Of a stretch of DNA of 64,000 nt, positions 22,616 through 33,160 are shown in pieces. The notes under the pieces were generated by a model that worked only from the letters and a program-made list of their open reading frames with translations, was not told the origin of the DNA and ran no database searches. Made by a program: the position numbers and the translations under genes. The stretch is from Heterohyrax brucei (lineage: Eukaryota; Chordata; Mammalia; Hyracoidea; Procaviidae): the NCBI GenBank assembly GCA_028571685.1, contig CM053166.1, positions 65,310,111-65,374,110 on the forward strand. The letters are read 5' to 3'. Numbering within the stretch: position 1 is the first letter of the stretch; the number at the start of each line of letters is the position of its first letter.

Positions 22616-23090
22616 GTTTTTCAGACAAAAAGAAGCAGGCAGACAGGCAGCAGGAAAAAAGAAGAGAGCAGTAGAGAAAGACAGGGGGCAAGGTCCCTCC
22701 TAAAAGAGCTGTAACACACAGTAAAGTGCTATAACACTGAAGACCAGCTTGGAAGGGGCCTAGCAGCAGAGCTGGTGGTGACAGACTGTAGGGTCAAGTG
22801 GAGCCTGTTTTCTAGTGGCCAACAGGAACTTAGAGAGCTGTCTTTCCTGCAATGAAGAAGAGAGACTGCCTGCCTGCATGCTTTCTAATCCTGATCCTGA
22901 GTTGTAGCCTGTTGATTCCGAGTTTTACTCTGTTCCTTAATAAACCACTTACTTGTGAGTATGGTTGGTGAGTTCTGTGAGACATTGCACTGAATTAGCA
23001 AACCCAAATGGGGTAGAGAGGAATGCTGAGGAGAAGATGAGTGGTTGCTTGTCAGAGTTGGTGTGGTCCAGCAGCTTAAAGAATGTGGCT
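22616..23090 (+). mobile_element. Possible LTR of another endogenous retrovirus
   Basis: Unlike its neighbours: purine-rich start, G+C-rich middle, then ttgattccgagttttactctg and ccttaataaaccacttac, which resembles an LTR polyadenylation region. No terminal repeats or target duplication were established, so this is tentative. Confidence 0.3.
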
Positions 23091-23129
23091 ACCTAGAATC
23101 TATTCTACCTCTGCTTTATACGTCTTTGT

Positions 23130-23226
23130 GCTGATTCTTATCTTTGAAGTTCTTCACACCAGGTATAATCTCCGAGAATGCAGGGACATTGTGTTGACAT
23201 GCTGACACCCTCTCAGTGCCTAGCAT
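23130..23226 (+). repeat. L2 3' fragment, interrupted (continues at 23593-23635)
   Basis: gagaatgcagggacattgtg then ctcagtgcctagcat resembles the L2 3' end. It is split by the RTE derivative that follows. Confidence 0.55.
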
Positions 23227-23592
23227 CTTGTTACCTGCTGTCGAGTTGGCTCTGACTCATGGTGACCCCATGTGCCTGGTTTTATGCCATCTTCATGGTC
23301 ATTGGTGTGCTCAAGTCTCTTGTTGTGGCCACTGTGTATTTTTAGTGCCGTCCAACCTGAAAACTTCATCTTCAAACACTGTATCAGGCAATATTCTGTT
23401 GTGATGCATAGGATTTTCTTTTCACTGACTGATTTTCAGAAAGAAATGAGCAGGCCTTTCTAATCCAGAAGCTCTGCTGAGATCTGTCCACCATAGGTGA
23501 CCCTGCTAGTATTTGAAATACCAGTGACATAGCTTCTGGCATCATAGAAACGTGCAAGCCACCAGAGTACAACAATTGACAGATGGGTGGTG
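23227..23592 (-). mobile_element. Non-autonomous RTE derivative with target duplication
   Basis: Starts with an RTE 3' tail (gctgtcgagttggctctgactc) and ends with the RTE 5' end block (tagcttctggcatcatagaaacgtgcaagcc). It is flanked by a 12-bp target duplication, agtgcctagcat, at 23215-23226 and 23593-23604, which shows that this short form moved as a unit. Confidence 0.9.
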
Positions 23593-23639
23593 AGTGCCTA
23601 GCATAGGTCCTGTAAATACCCTTTCAATATTTTTTTAAT

Positions 23640-24844
23640 TGAACTTAAATAAGTAAATTTTACTTGTTTAGTAGCTACTTTTAAATATCATAACTTAGAC
23701 ACTTTGACCCATATCTAGGTTAAATGATTCACGTGCTTTTTGTTGATGGGCTTATTTCCCTTATTTTATTTATTTAAAAAATAAGTCTTGGGAAGTAGAA
23801 TTGCCAGAATTCCTGTTTCAACAAACCTGCCTGAACATTTTTACTGCCATCTAGTGGGAGAAATGGTTCCACTGCTGTCTGGTCTGTTCCCCTTTGAGGA
23901 AGCCAGGTGCTCTGTGTTTAGAACAATGTCAGAACTTAAAAGGATGGGAGAAAAACATGATGGCAGACATGGTTTTTCCTGTGATTAATCAGGTGCGCTT
24001 ACACTGTTGCCTTTGAGCTTGACATAAAAGCAATAGGGGAAGTGTATGGTTTTGCAAACAAACACATTGTGATAAACTGAGTGGTGCTCTTGGCTGTGGT
24101 TTTATTCACAATAAAGCAACTTTTAGATGAGAAAAGTCATAGTTATTAGCATAAATGCTGCCCCCCCCCCGAGTACATTTTTTTGCTCTCTTCCTGAATT
24201 TAGATCCTGTCCCGGCCCCTCCTTGGCAGCCCTGGCCATAGTATACTGCCTGTAGTTCAAAAGACAGAGTCCTTGACTTAAAGCGGCACTTGGCCCAGGA
24301 GGAGGGGAGCCACAGCCTCCCTGGCTCAGCCTCTGATGATGACTACTGGGACTTTTCATCCAAGTTGACTTTATTTATTCACAAGCGGACTGCCTGTCAA
24401 GTTTCTGGGGCCCATGCCCCAGTCAATCCCTCTTCCTTTCATTGTTCTTTCATTTATTTCCTCTCTTCTCTGCTTGTAGACCCTTGCCAGTTCTTTGAAC
24501 ACAGCCTGTGAGTTCTTTGTGACTTCCTTTTCCTCCCCACACTATACACACACACACACACACACACACTTTCGGGTGCTGGCTTAGATCCATGTTGGAA
24601 AGTGGCTTTTGAGGAAAATCCACTTAAGCCACACACTGACAGAACGCCAGGGCTGACCCTTCTAGTAAGCTGAGTTGGAAATGGGCCACTGGTATGAGTT
24701 AAAGGAGGAGGCAAGTCTCCCTACTGACTACCCTATAATATCTTTTCAGTTAACTCACGAATCTTTCACACAAGCATAGAAAGCTCATGATTTCCAAATC
24801 AGAAGTTAGGAGCCATGTATGACAGGTTATCAGAAAAATAAACC
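23640..24844. other. Intronic sequence with a (CA)n microsatellite
   Basis: No gene recognised. Contains a C run at about 24162-24171 and a (CA)n tract at 24545-24569. Confidence 0.5.
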
Positions 24845-25010
24845 AAAAAACTAACCCATTGCCATTGAGTCGATACTGATTCATAGCAACCCTACAGGAC
24901 AGAGTAGAATTGCCCCATAGGGTTCCTAAGGAATAGCTGGTGGATTCAGACTGCTGACATTTTGGTTAGCAGCTGAGATCTTGACATCTCTACCACCAGA
25001 GCTCCTAGAT
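24845..25010 (-). mobile_element. AfroSINE-type SINE
   Basis: aacccattgccattgagtcgatactgattcatagcaaccctacagg and the reverse tRNA-like head ending ctaccaccagagctcctag. Confidence 0.88.
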
Positions 25011-25159
25011 CAGACAAACAGGGCAGAGCTATTCTGCCAAATCTGAGATGAATGGCCACTTGGGAATAGATTTCCTTTCTTATTCCATCAGAAATCAAAG
25101 GTAGAGGCCACCTGACTTTGAACATTGAGAAAGATTCTTGGGCCACATCTGGATTTAAT

Positions 25160-25280
25160 AAGGAAGGATGTAGGTATAATATAAAAAAATCAATTGTATT
25201 TCTATATTCTAGCAACAAACAGGAGGGAAGTGAAATTAAAAGAAAAACCATCACTTATAATAGCACCAAAATGTTTAACT
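25160..25280 (+). repeat. Old L1 ORF2 fragment
   Basis: aaaaaaatcaattgtatttctatattctagcaacaaac and accatcacttataatagcacc match the L1 reverse-transcriptase thumb region. Confidence 0.7.
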
Positions 25281-26512
25281 ATGCATGTTATCAACTCCCA
25301 TACTGAAGTACACAGTTCTCTCAAGGCCCTGGCTTCAGATTACCTCAAGCTGGGACCTTGGACAACATATCAAGGAACAAAACTTCCTAGTGCCCAAGAT
25401 CTACTTGAAATCCCAAGGAAGAAGGTTAGACTGGCCTTAGGCTTTGAACTAAGGAAATCTCCCACTTTTCCTAAAATTATACAGTTAGGAATATCCCAGA
25501 GATCCTGGCAAATCCAAAGCAACCTTCTAGGTACATCTACTGGCACCTTCCTTGATACATGCAGACACTGATTGTAGTGTAGGGAAAAGGTCCCTGGGGC
25601 CTAGGAACTATAGTTCAGATCCTGATTCTGCTGCTGAAAGCTGTGGCAGAATGAGAATGAGCACCTACCCAGGAAGAGCAAAGAGGTTCCAGTTTCTGTT
25701 CTTTCAACAAGTTTCAATGGCTGTGTCATGTCCTGGGGATGCAGGGTTGGGTAAGATATGCGCACAAGAACGTAAATATTTACAAAGCAATGTAGGTGAA
25801 ATTTTAACATTTTACACAGAGACATGGGACAGACTGCTGATGCAGGTCTTTTACCAACTAGCCAGTTGGCCTTGTATTTAAACTCAGAGCACCCTCATTC
25901 TTGCTCGGAAATTCCTCCTCCAAAAGCAGGGAGCGGAAGGGCTTCTGGAGGATCTTGATGACCCTTGTAGCTTTGACACTGTTTGACTTGCATGACTCTG
26001 CTTCATTTACTTCACAAATATTTACTGAATGCCTATTATCCCCAGCCACTGTGCTTGGTAACTTGATTTCCTTGGTTCTCAAGTGGCAAAAACATGGTAC
26101 CTGCCCTCCCAGATCCATCTGTCTTTTTGAGATGTGAAGATGCTTTAGAAAAGTCCATTGCTGTAGAAACGCTGACTGTGTCCTTGCAATAAGTGAGTCC
26201 CTTTCTTCAGTTTGTAAGGCCAAAATCTGTTCTACCAGTTTTGTTAACCTTCATTAATATGTAGCTAAACAAAATTTTCTTCTGTCTGCAAAGAAATATC
26301 TATTAACAATATCCGATGAAGACATAGCCAGAGCCCTAATTATTTGCATTGTGCTTTGGCCCTCCCAAAAACCATGTTTTCGTTCCTGACAGAGATTTTT
26401 CTCCCCTTCATTATAACAAACAGAAAAAGAAGAGCAGCCATTTTATGAGTCCTGAATAAACTCCATTTTGCCTCCACACACAACCATTTCCTCCCATGGC
26501 CTGCACACTTAC
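25281..26512. other. Intron 2 sequence next to exon 2, no recognised feature
   Basis: Unique-looking sequence. Reading frames of up to 125 codons on either strand show no known domain. A MIR-like scrap may lie near 26000-26080. Confidence 0.5.
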
Positions 26513-26777
26513 CTGCACTAGGTCTGGTGTGAGACGTTTGGCCTGCAGCCACTTCTGGAACCTCCCAGTTTTCCGTAGGACACGCTCGATGCTGCAGGTC
26601 TTTGGGGCTGATGCGGAGGCACAGATTCTCCTGTCAGAGACCTCATTTTCATATTTGCTGACCAACCTAGAGATTTCCACAGGGCACCAAGTTTTGGAAT
26701 CATCTGAGTAATTGGCAGGGTAAGAAGACAAGTCTTCAGGAGGAAGTTGGAAGGGGGAAGCCAGCCATTTGCCAAAC
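26513..26777 (-). CDS. DIPK2B: DIPK2B exon 2 (internal coding exon)
   Basis: This 265-base exon lies between acceptor ttccgacag (AG at 26779-26778) and donor GTAAGTGTG (GT at 26512-26511). Its first G completes the Arg codon begun in exon 1, then 88 codons follow without a stop and end on a complete Gln codon, so the next intron is phase 0. It supplies residues 78-166. Recognisable stretches are SSYPANYSDDSK, SDRRICASASAPKTCSIERV and RFQKWLQAKRLTPDLVQ, nearly identical to human DIPK2B as remembered. There is a possible N-glycosylation sequon at Asn100 (NYS), and cysteines at about 109, 130 and 139. Cys109 sits where I recall Arg in human, and FGKW replaces the human SDNW at the exon junction; both need an alignment to confirm. 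The kinase-like domain is encoded by later exons not seen here. Confidence 0.95.
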
Positions 26778-26984
26778 CTGTCGGAAGAACAACACTTTTA
26801 GGATTGGCCTGTGAGCTGGAGAGGTGAAGCAGGGACTAGCAGGGATGAGCAGCACTGTCAGAGCCAGAGGCCAGCAGAACCCAGGCACAGGGAGACAGGG
26901 GATTCTGCTGCTCTCGTCCTCTTCTTCTTAGGGTAGAGTGCTCCAAACTGTTTTGGTGAGAAGATAATTTTTGATTCCTCAGAC

Positions 26985-27190
26985 AAAAAAAAGAGTTGCC
27001 ATTGAGTTGACTGATTCCTGGTGACACCTGTGTGTCAGAGTAGACTTGCGCTCCATGGGGTTTTTGATGGCTAATTTTTCAGAAGTAGACCACTAGGCCT
27101 TTCTTTTGAGACACTTCTGAGTAGACTTGAACTAGCAAACTTTTGATTAGCAGCTCAGTGCTTTAACTGTTCGCATACCTCAGAGACTCT
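26985..27190 (-). mobile_element. AfroSINE-type SINE (long variant)
   Basis: gttgccattgagttgactgattcctggtgac, then ttttcagaagtagaccactaggcctttc, then the reverse head. The middle block agaagtaga..aggcctttc marks the longer variant, also at 27445 and 33556. Confidence 0.85.
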
Positions 27191-27204
27191 TCCTCTAACT
27201 TAAA

Positions 27205-27360
27205 AATCCATATTGTTGCCACTCAGTTGAGTCCATGTCACAGAGACCCTATAGGACAGAGTAGAACTGCCTACAGAGTTTCCAAAGAGCACCTGATGGA
27301 CTTGAATGCTGACCTTCTGGTGAGCAGCTGTAGTTCTTAACCACTATGCTACTAGAGTAG
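27205..27360 (-). mobile_element. AfroSINE-type SINE (short variant)
   Basis: tgttgccactcagttgagtcc, ctataggacagagtagaactgcc and ttcttaaccactatgctac. Confidence 0.85.
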
Positions 27361-27444
27361 GGAAGTGTATATGTGATTTCAGAAAAGTTTGGTGGGCATA
27401 GACTTTACCGTTTTCATGGAACTGGTATGAAGGGAATTAAAATC

Positions 27445-27655
27445 AACACCAGATGCCATCAAGTGGATTCCAGTTCATGGTGACCCCATGTGCTTCAGAG
27501 TAGATCTGTGCTTCATGAGGTTTTCAATTGCTAATTTTTTTTTGAAAGTAGATTCCCAGGCCTTTCTTTCAAGTACCTCTGGCGGACTTGGATCGCCAAT
27601 CTTTCAGTTAGTAGCTGAGCATGTTAACTGTTTGCACTATCCAGGGACACCCAAA
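27445..27655 (-). mobile_element. AfroSINE-type SINE (long variant)
   Basis: cagatgccatcaagtggattcc, cagagtagatctgtgcttcatg, cccaggcctttctttcaagtacctctgg and a reverse head ending gtttgcactatccagg. Confidence 0.85.
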
Positions 27656-27661
27656 AGGAAC

Positions 27662-27775
27662 TAAAAACCCCCAAACCAAACCTGTTGCCCTCGAGCTGAT
27701 TCCAACTCATGGTGACCCTATAGGACAGCATAGAATTGCCCCCTAGTGTTTGCAAGGCAGACTGCTAATCAATTA
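27662..27775 (-). mobile_element. AfroSINE-type SINE, partial
   Basis: aacctgttgccctcgagctgattccaactcatggtgaccctataggac; the head is incomplete. Confidence 0.8.
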
Positions 27776-27814
27776 TTATTAAACTATTCCTACTCCTTTA
27801 CACATGCTGTCACT

Positions 27815-27965
27815 TTTATTTCTCCTAATACACCTTATTCCTGCTTTACGAGTGTGGAAACTGAGGCTTGCAAAGCTTAAGTACCTTGCCCAAGGTCAGA
27901 CAACATACTGTCAAGTTGAAGTAGAAATCCACAGTGGTCTGTCAGCAAAACCTGTGCTCTTCTCC
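27815..27965 (-). repeat. MIR SINE
   Basis: gtgtggaaactgaggcttgcaaagcttaagtaccttgcccaaggtcag is a clear antisense MIR core. Confidence 0.85.
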
Positions 27966-28054
27966 CTTTGTTACACTGGTTTATACAACTGTCAATTCTC
28001 TGACCTTTTGCTACATCTTGGAAATATAGTTCTCTCAGGCGGTTGCCTCTCCCT

Positions 28055-28225
28055 GTCTAACTCCAGGAGCCCTGCTAATGCACTGAGTAAGACTACAACT
28101 GCTAACCAAATGGTTGGTAGCTCGAATCCACCAGCTGTGCCTCGGAAACCCCATGGCAGTTCTACTCTACCTTACAGGGGTCACTATGAGTTGAAACTGA
28201 CTCAACAGCAAGTAATTTGGCTTTT
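28055..28225 (+). mobile_element. AfroSINE-type SINE
   Basis: aggagccctgctaatgcactgagtaag head; tail tatgagttgaaactgactcaacagcaag. Confidence 0.85.
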
Positions 28226-28926
28226 TTAAAATCCAACCACAAGGAGCCCTATCAATTCTGCTTTCAGCATAAAGATTTAAACCATTAGCACCAAAGAAAT
28301 CTCAGGAAAGAGAGGCTACTTAATAGTCACCAAATTTAAAGCTGTCTAAGGATTCAGGAGGTATGTAATTCCACAAAATGGCCATTTTATCCCTTAGTCC
28401 TCCCCAGGAGATGTACAGGTCTGTGATAATCTGCTGACTTCCTACGCTCACCTTTACCCTTTTCTCCATAGTCATTTCTCCAGCTGGGTTCTGACATTTC
28501 CGTTAAGGAAGTTAAATCTTCTTTTGATTTCTGTATGAAAAGCTACTAAGAAAAATTTATCCCATTATTCTTAACAATTGAGGGTCATATTGCAAATGAA
28601 AACTGGGCTTTATTAGATATAATGTATATTTAATTTAAACAAAAAATGCTTTTTTACTGGGCAACCCCATGATAATGAGTTTTAGGTAAGGAGTTTGGAA
28701 AGAATGAGCATTTTCATTAGCCAAAAACCCTAGATTGTTTTCTAACTTATATGACACGACTTCACCCTAAGAGACCACAAGCTTTTTCTAATGCTTTGAT
28801 GACAAAGAAAGCTGCCAAAAATTTACAAGGACAAAGAGGTCAAGAGGTTTGTCCAGGGAGCTGGAGAATCTGGGATGAGAGCCCCGGCCTCTGAATCCCT
28901 GAGGAATGCACTGCTAGCATTTTGGA
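28226..28926. other. No clearly recognised feature
   Basis: Intron 1 sequence; a weak MIR-like core may lie near 28820-28890. Confidence 0.45.
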
Positions 28927-28993
28927 AGGTGGCTACTACAGATTGAGTGTGTCCCTCCAACATGTAAGGTGAATTCCTAACTCCCATTCTTGT
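28927..28993 (+). mobile_element. Old MLT-like LTR 5' scrap
   Basis: ctacagattgagtgtgtccctccaacatg followed by gaattcctaactccc resembles the first bases of an MLT-type LTR; it stops where the minus-strand LTR begins. Confidence 0.5.
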
Positions 28994-29385
28994 GGTTTCC
29001 AAGAGTCATCATAGCAAAAATACCACAAGTATGTAGCTTTAAACAACTGGAATTTATTGGCTCCTGGTTTTGAAGACTAGAAGCCCAAATCAAGGCTTTA
29101 GCTCTAGGAGAGTGTCTGTCTTTGTTGGCAGCCGCAGGCATTACTTGGTGTTCCTTGTCTTGTAGAGGGATCCTCACATGATGTCTTCCTCCTGTGTGTG
29201 TCTGTGTCTATTCTGCTCTTTTTATTAAGACAGCACTCTGAAGGGATTGGGTTTAGTACTCACTCTGCTCCAGTATAACTTCATGATCACAGTAAAAGAA
29301 GAACTTCATTCCAAACCAGGGTTGTGTTCACAGGTACAGGGGTGAGGAATTCAACTTATCTGTCACCTTGGCTATGTCTGATTCC
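28994..29385 (-). mobile_element. MaLR-like LTR of a different subfamily
   Basis: Minus-strand features include aataaattccagttgtttaaagc and accccaatcccttc-like text, and it reads as an LTR end with ttgtggtatttttgctatg. It differs from the main LTR family in the window. Confidence 0.55.
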
Positions 29386-29835
29386 GAGAACTTTATGATT
29401 ATCTGCCGTTTTGTCATCTGATATAATTTTACTATGAGTTGTAAATCCTATGACTATGATGTAATGAGATGAATTAGTGGGCAGTTATGCTGATGAGATC
29501 TATAAGATTAGATGTGTCTTAAGCTAATCTCTTTTGAAATATAAAAAGGAGAAGCAGGCAGACAGACACTGGGACTTCATACCACCAAGAAAGTAATGCC
29601 AGGAGCAGAACACACCTTTCTGACTTGAGGTTCCTGTACAGAGAAGCTACTAGACCAAGGGAAGATTGATGACAAGGACCTTCCTCCAGCCCTGACAGAG
29701 AGGGAAAGCCTTTCCCTGGAGATGACACCCTGAATTTGGACTTGTAGCCTACTAGACTGTGAGAGAATAAATTTCCCTTTGTTAAAACCACCCACTGTGG
29801 TGTTTCTGTGATAGCAGCACTAGATGACTGAGATG
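29386..29835 (+). mobile_element. ERVL-MaLR-like LTR, 5'-truncated
   Basis: gttttgtcatctgatataatttt, ataccaccaagaaagtaatgcc, ttggacttgtagcctactagactgtgagag and agcactagatgactgagatg match the LTR at 30623-31143. Confidence 0.8.
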
Positions 29836-29879
29836 ATCACTGATGTGTGCAAAAGTCAAGCCACAGGAATATTCAACTT

Positions 29880-30385
29880 ATAATACTGAAAACCAAAAAA
29901 AAACTCTGTTTCACAGAGGTGGACTAGTAAAATAAATTATGGTTCTTTGATGCAATTGAATAATATAAAGCCATTAGAAACCAAATTGTGGAAGAATAAT
30001 TATGTGAAAAGCTATTCCTGATACATAAATAAAATTTTACAAAAGAGTGTACATAGTGTGATCCCTTTTTTGTCAAAATTTATTTATTTTTATCCAAACT
30101 TAGAAAAGAGTGGCAAGGATATGCACCCAAACTGGTATCTCTTGGTGAAGGAACTACACATGATTTTTATTTTGCACATTCTTTAATCAATATTTCCTAA
30201 AGATTATAAAAGAAGATGGTTACTTTGGTAATAAGAAAGTTATTTAATCTGGAAATAGATGGTGGTGATGGTTAAACAACAAGATGAATGTGATTAGTAT
30301 CACTGAATTGCACATGTAAAAAATGTTGAAATGGCAAATGGTTTGTTGCATATATATATATATTTACCACAATAAAAAAAAGCTT
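29880..30385 (+). repeat. Old L1 3' end
   Basis: ggtggactagtaaaataaattatgg and the end ggtggtgatggttaaacaacaagatgaatgtg ... ttaccacaataaaaaaaag are typical L1M 3' UTR, with an AT run near 30350-30363. Confidence 0.78.
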
Positions 30386-30622
30386 AAAAATACCATCTCA
30401 CCATGACATTACTGGCATTAGACAACAACAACAACAACAAAATACCAGAAAATAAGAAATGTATGAGAAGTTGCAGGAAGAATGGAACTCTTAGGTACTG
30501 CTCGTAGGAGTGTAAAAGGTAAAATGACTATGGAAATTGATATGGTGTCTCCTTAGAGAGTTAGAAATAGAAATACAACATGATACAGCAATCTCGTTCC
30601 CAGGAATATAGACTTGGAGAAA
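30386..30622 (+). mobile_element. Old L1 3' part, first piece (continues at 31144-32560)
   Basis: taccatctcaccatgacattactgg and ggaactcttaggtactgctcg are the C-terminal ORF2 region. The L1 is split by the LTR at 30623-31143 and resumes with taagagctgtcacatgaac. Confidence 0.85.
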
Positions 30623-31143
30623 TGTCATGGATTCAATTATGTCTCCCCAAAATGTGTGTTGACCTAGCTCGGCCATGATTTCCAATATTGTGTGATTTTC
30701 CACCATTTTGTCATCTGATTTGATTTTCCTGTCTATTGTAAGTCCTGTCTCTATGAAGTTAATGAGGTGAGATTAGTGGCAGTCACATTAATGAGGCCAG
30801 ACTCAATCTACAAGATTAGGTTGTGTCTTAAACCACTCTCTTTTGAGATATAAAAAAGAGAAGTGAGCAGAGAGACATAGATACATCATACCACCAAGAA
30901 ACAAAAGCCAGGAGAATAGTGCATATTTTTGACCCAGCTCCCTATGCAGAGAAGCTCCTCTACTGAGGAAGATTGATGACAAGGACTTTCCCCCAAAGCT
31001 GACAGAGAGAAAAGTCCTCCCTCTGGAGCTGACACCCTGAATTTGGACTTCTAGCCTCCTAGACTGTGAGACAATAAATTCCTCTTTGTTAAAGCCATCC
31101 ACTTGTGGTATTTCTGTTATAGCTGTACTAGATAACCAAGACA
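30623..31143 (+). mobile_element. Complete solo LTR, ERVL-MaLR-like, with perfect 5-bp target duplication
   Basis: 521 bp, begins tgtcatggattcaattatgtctcc and ends gtactagataaccaagaca. Flanking agaaa at 30618-30622 and 31144-31148 is an exact 5-bp duplication, as expected for ERVL integration. It contains the polyadenylation region acaataaattcctctttg. It inserted into an older L1. Confidence 0.93.
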
Positions 31144-32560
31144 AGAAATAAGAGCTGTCACATGAACAGACATATACAAAGCCATGTTCATTTTAGCATT
31201 ATTCACAGTAGCTAAAGATGAAAACAACATAAGTGCCCATTGACAGATGATAGATGCACAAATTATGGTATATACACATAATGGAATACTACGCAATAAT
31301 AAAGAACAATGGTGAATCCAAGAAATACCTCACAGGATGTATGACTCTGGAAAGCATTACTCTGAGTGAAATAAGTCAATCACAAAAAGACAAATACTAT
31401 ATGAGACCATTATTATAAAAACTCAAGCAAAGATTTACACACAGAATGAAACAGTCTTTGATGGTTATAAGGAAGGGAAGGCTTGGGGGAAGGTAAATAA
31501 CTAACTAGACAATAGGTAAGTATTAACTTTGGTGAAGGAAAAGGCAGTACACAACATAGGGAAAGTCAGCATAACTTGCCCAAGGTAAAGTCATAAAGCT
31601 TCATAGACACATCCAAATACCTTGAGAGACTGAGTTACTGAGACTGAGGGCTGGGGACTATGCTGATGGGGGGTCATCTAGGTCAATTGACATAACATAA
31701 TTCATAATGAAAATGTTCTACATCTAACTTTGGTGAGTAGCATATGAAGTCTTAAAAGCTTGTGAGAGGACATCTGAGATATATCCACTGGTCTCATCTC
31801 ATCTGAAGCAAAGGTGAATGAAGAAAACTAAAGACACAAGGGAAATATTAGCCCAAAGGACTACTGGTCCACAAGTATCAGTCTCTACCAGCCTGAGCCC
31901 AGAAGAACTAGAAGGTGCCCAGCTATCACCATCAACTGCTCTGACAGGAATCACAATAGAAGGTCCTAGATGCAGCAGGAAAAAAAAAAGTAGAACAAAA
32001 TTCAAATTCATAAAAAAATAAAAAACCAAGACTCACTGGTCTGACAGAGGCTAGAGGAGGTCCTGAGTCTATGGTCCCTTGAAAGCAAAAATCTGTTGCC
32101 AATGAGTCCATTCCAACTCATAGTGACCCTGTGACAGTGTAGAACTGTTCCATTGGGTTTCCAAGAAGTGCCTGGTGGATTCATACTGCTGACCTTTTAG
32201 TTAGCACCCATACTCTTAACCACTATGCCACTAGAGTTTCCTAGTTGCCTTTTTAACTCAGAACTGAAGCCACTCCCGAAGGTCACCCTTCAGTCAAAAA
32301 TTAGACAGGTTTGTAAAACAAGCAATAACATATAGGAGGAACATGACTCAGTTCAATCCTGCAGAAGACAGGGACAGGAAAACAGGACAGACAGAAACAG
32401 GGACCCACGAATGTGAAGGGGACAGTGTTAACCCATGGCAGGGATTGCAACCAATCTCACAAAGCAGTATGTGTATAAATTGTTGAATGAGAAAATAATT
32501 TGCCCTATAAATTCCGCTTAAAGAATAAAAAGAAAAGGCAACAGTAAAAAATGTACATTT
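31144..32560 (+). mobile_element. Old L1 ORF2 end and 3' UTR
   Basis: catggtatatacacataatggaatactac and tctgagtgaaataagtcaatcac are conserved L1 ORF2 end sequences, followed by the 3' UTR (ctactggtccacaagtatcag ... caatctcacaaagcagtatg) and an A-rich end. A SINE interrupts it at 32084-32240. Confidence 0.85.
32084..32240 (-). mobile_element. AfroSINE-type SINE inside the L1 3' UTR
   Basis: gttgccaatgagtccattccaactcatagtgaccctg and ttaaccactatgccactagag; reverse orientation. Confidence 0.88.
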
Positions 32561-32599
32561 TCTTCTAACGGTTTTTGATGTTTAACTTTTAATATAGCC

Positions 32600-32636
32600 G
32601 AGCTGAGTGCCGAGTGCCGTCGAGTCGGATCCGAAT
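32600..32636 (-). repeat. Very short RTE/SINE 3'-terminal piece
   Basis: gagtgccgtcgagtcggatccgaattt matches only the last bases of the RTE/SINE tail. Similar scraps lie at 45431-45467 and 52641-52679. Confidence 0.65.
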
Positions 32637-33079
32637 TTTTGCACATAATATGAGATAAGCTTCTACATTTATTTTCTTTCAAAAAGAAAATCAGTTGTTC
32701 CAGAATCCTTTGTCAAATAAACTATGTTTTTTCTATTGAGTTGGAAAAAACAAAAGAAGCTAAAAAGAAGTTATTTAAAGTTTAGAGAAAAGGACTAGGA
32801 ACAAATCCATTTTCCCAGACCCACTCTGCCCCTCTTTCTTCTTTGTGCTAATGGATAGGCATTCTCAGTGAGATGGGGACTTGACCACAGACCTGCCCGG
32901 GCTGGTGTTTTCCTGCTTGGATCTGCACATTTCCTTTCAGCTTCAGACGGAAAATGAATTCTCAGGGAGATGATGAAATATCCTGAACTCAGTGGAACAC
33001 AAAACTGTGTAGGGAGATGCTTTCTACATTTGACCAATAGTTACCAAGTGAGAAACAGTTTATCTCAAGTAGGTGAAGA
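32637..33079. other. No recognised feature
   Basis: Intron 1 sequence. Confidence 0.45.
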
Positions 33080-33160
33080 ATAGTCCTTGAGTAATGCAAA
33101 CAGTTAAATGCTCAGTTACTAACTAGAAGGGTGGAGGTTCAAATTCATGCTCTTCTTTCT
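33080..33160 (+). mobile_element. AfroSINE-type SINE, head only
   Basis: gagtaatgcaaacagttaaatgctcagttactaactagaagggtggaggttcaaattc is a diverged tRNA-like head. Confidence 0.6.

Larger units (their letters stand above)
1..26512 (-). other. DIPK2B: DIPK2B intron 2, part (inferred)
   Basis: Everything left of the exon 2 donor is presumed intron 2. The exon that should follow, which in human contains a RCPSQRLLDR-type stretch, was looked for on the minus strand and not found, so it probably lies beyond position 1. This is an inference from absence; a diverged or short exon could have been missed. Confidence 0.6.

Noticed and set aside
25194-25881. Frames of 109-125 codons next to exon 2
   Set aside because: Start in an L1 fragment, no splice support, no recognisable domain.
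27804-28229. 141-codon plus-strand frame
   Set aside because: It spans a MIR and a SINE and resembles no protein; it is a chance frame.
30423-30441. (AAC)n run as a SINE or RTE tail
   Set aside because: It sits within L1 sequence and lacks the RTE tail motif beside it; a simple repeat is the better reading.
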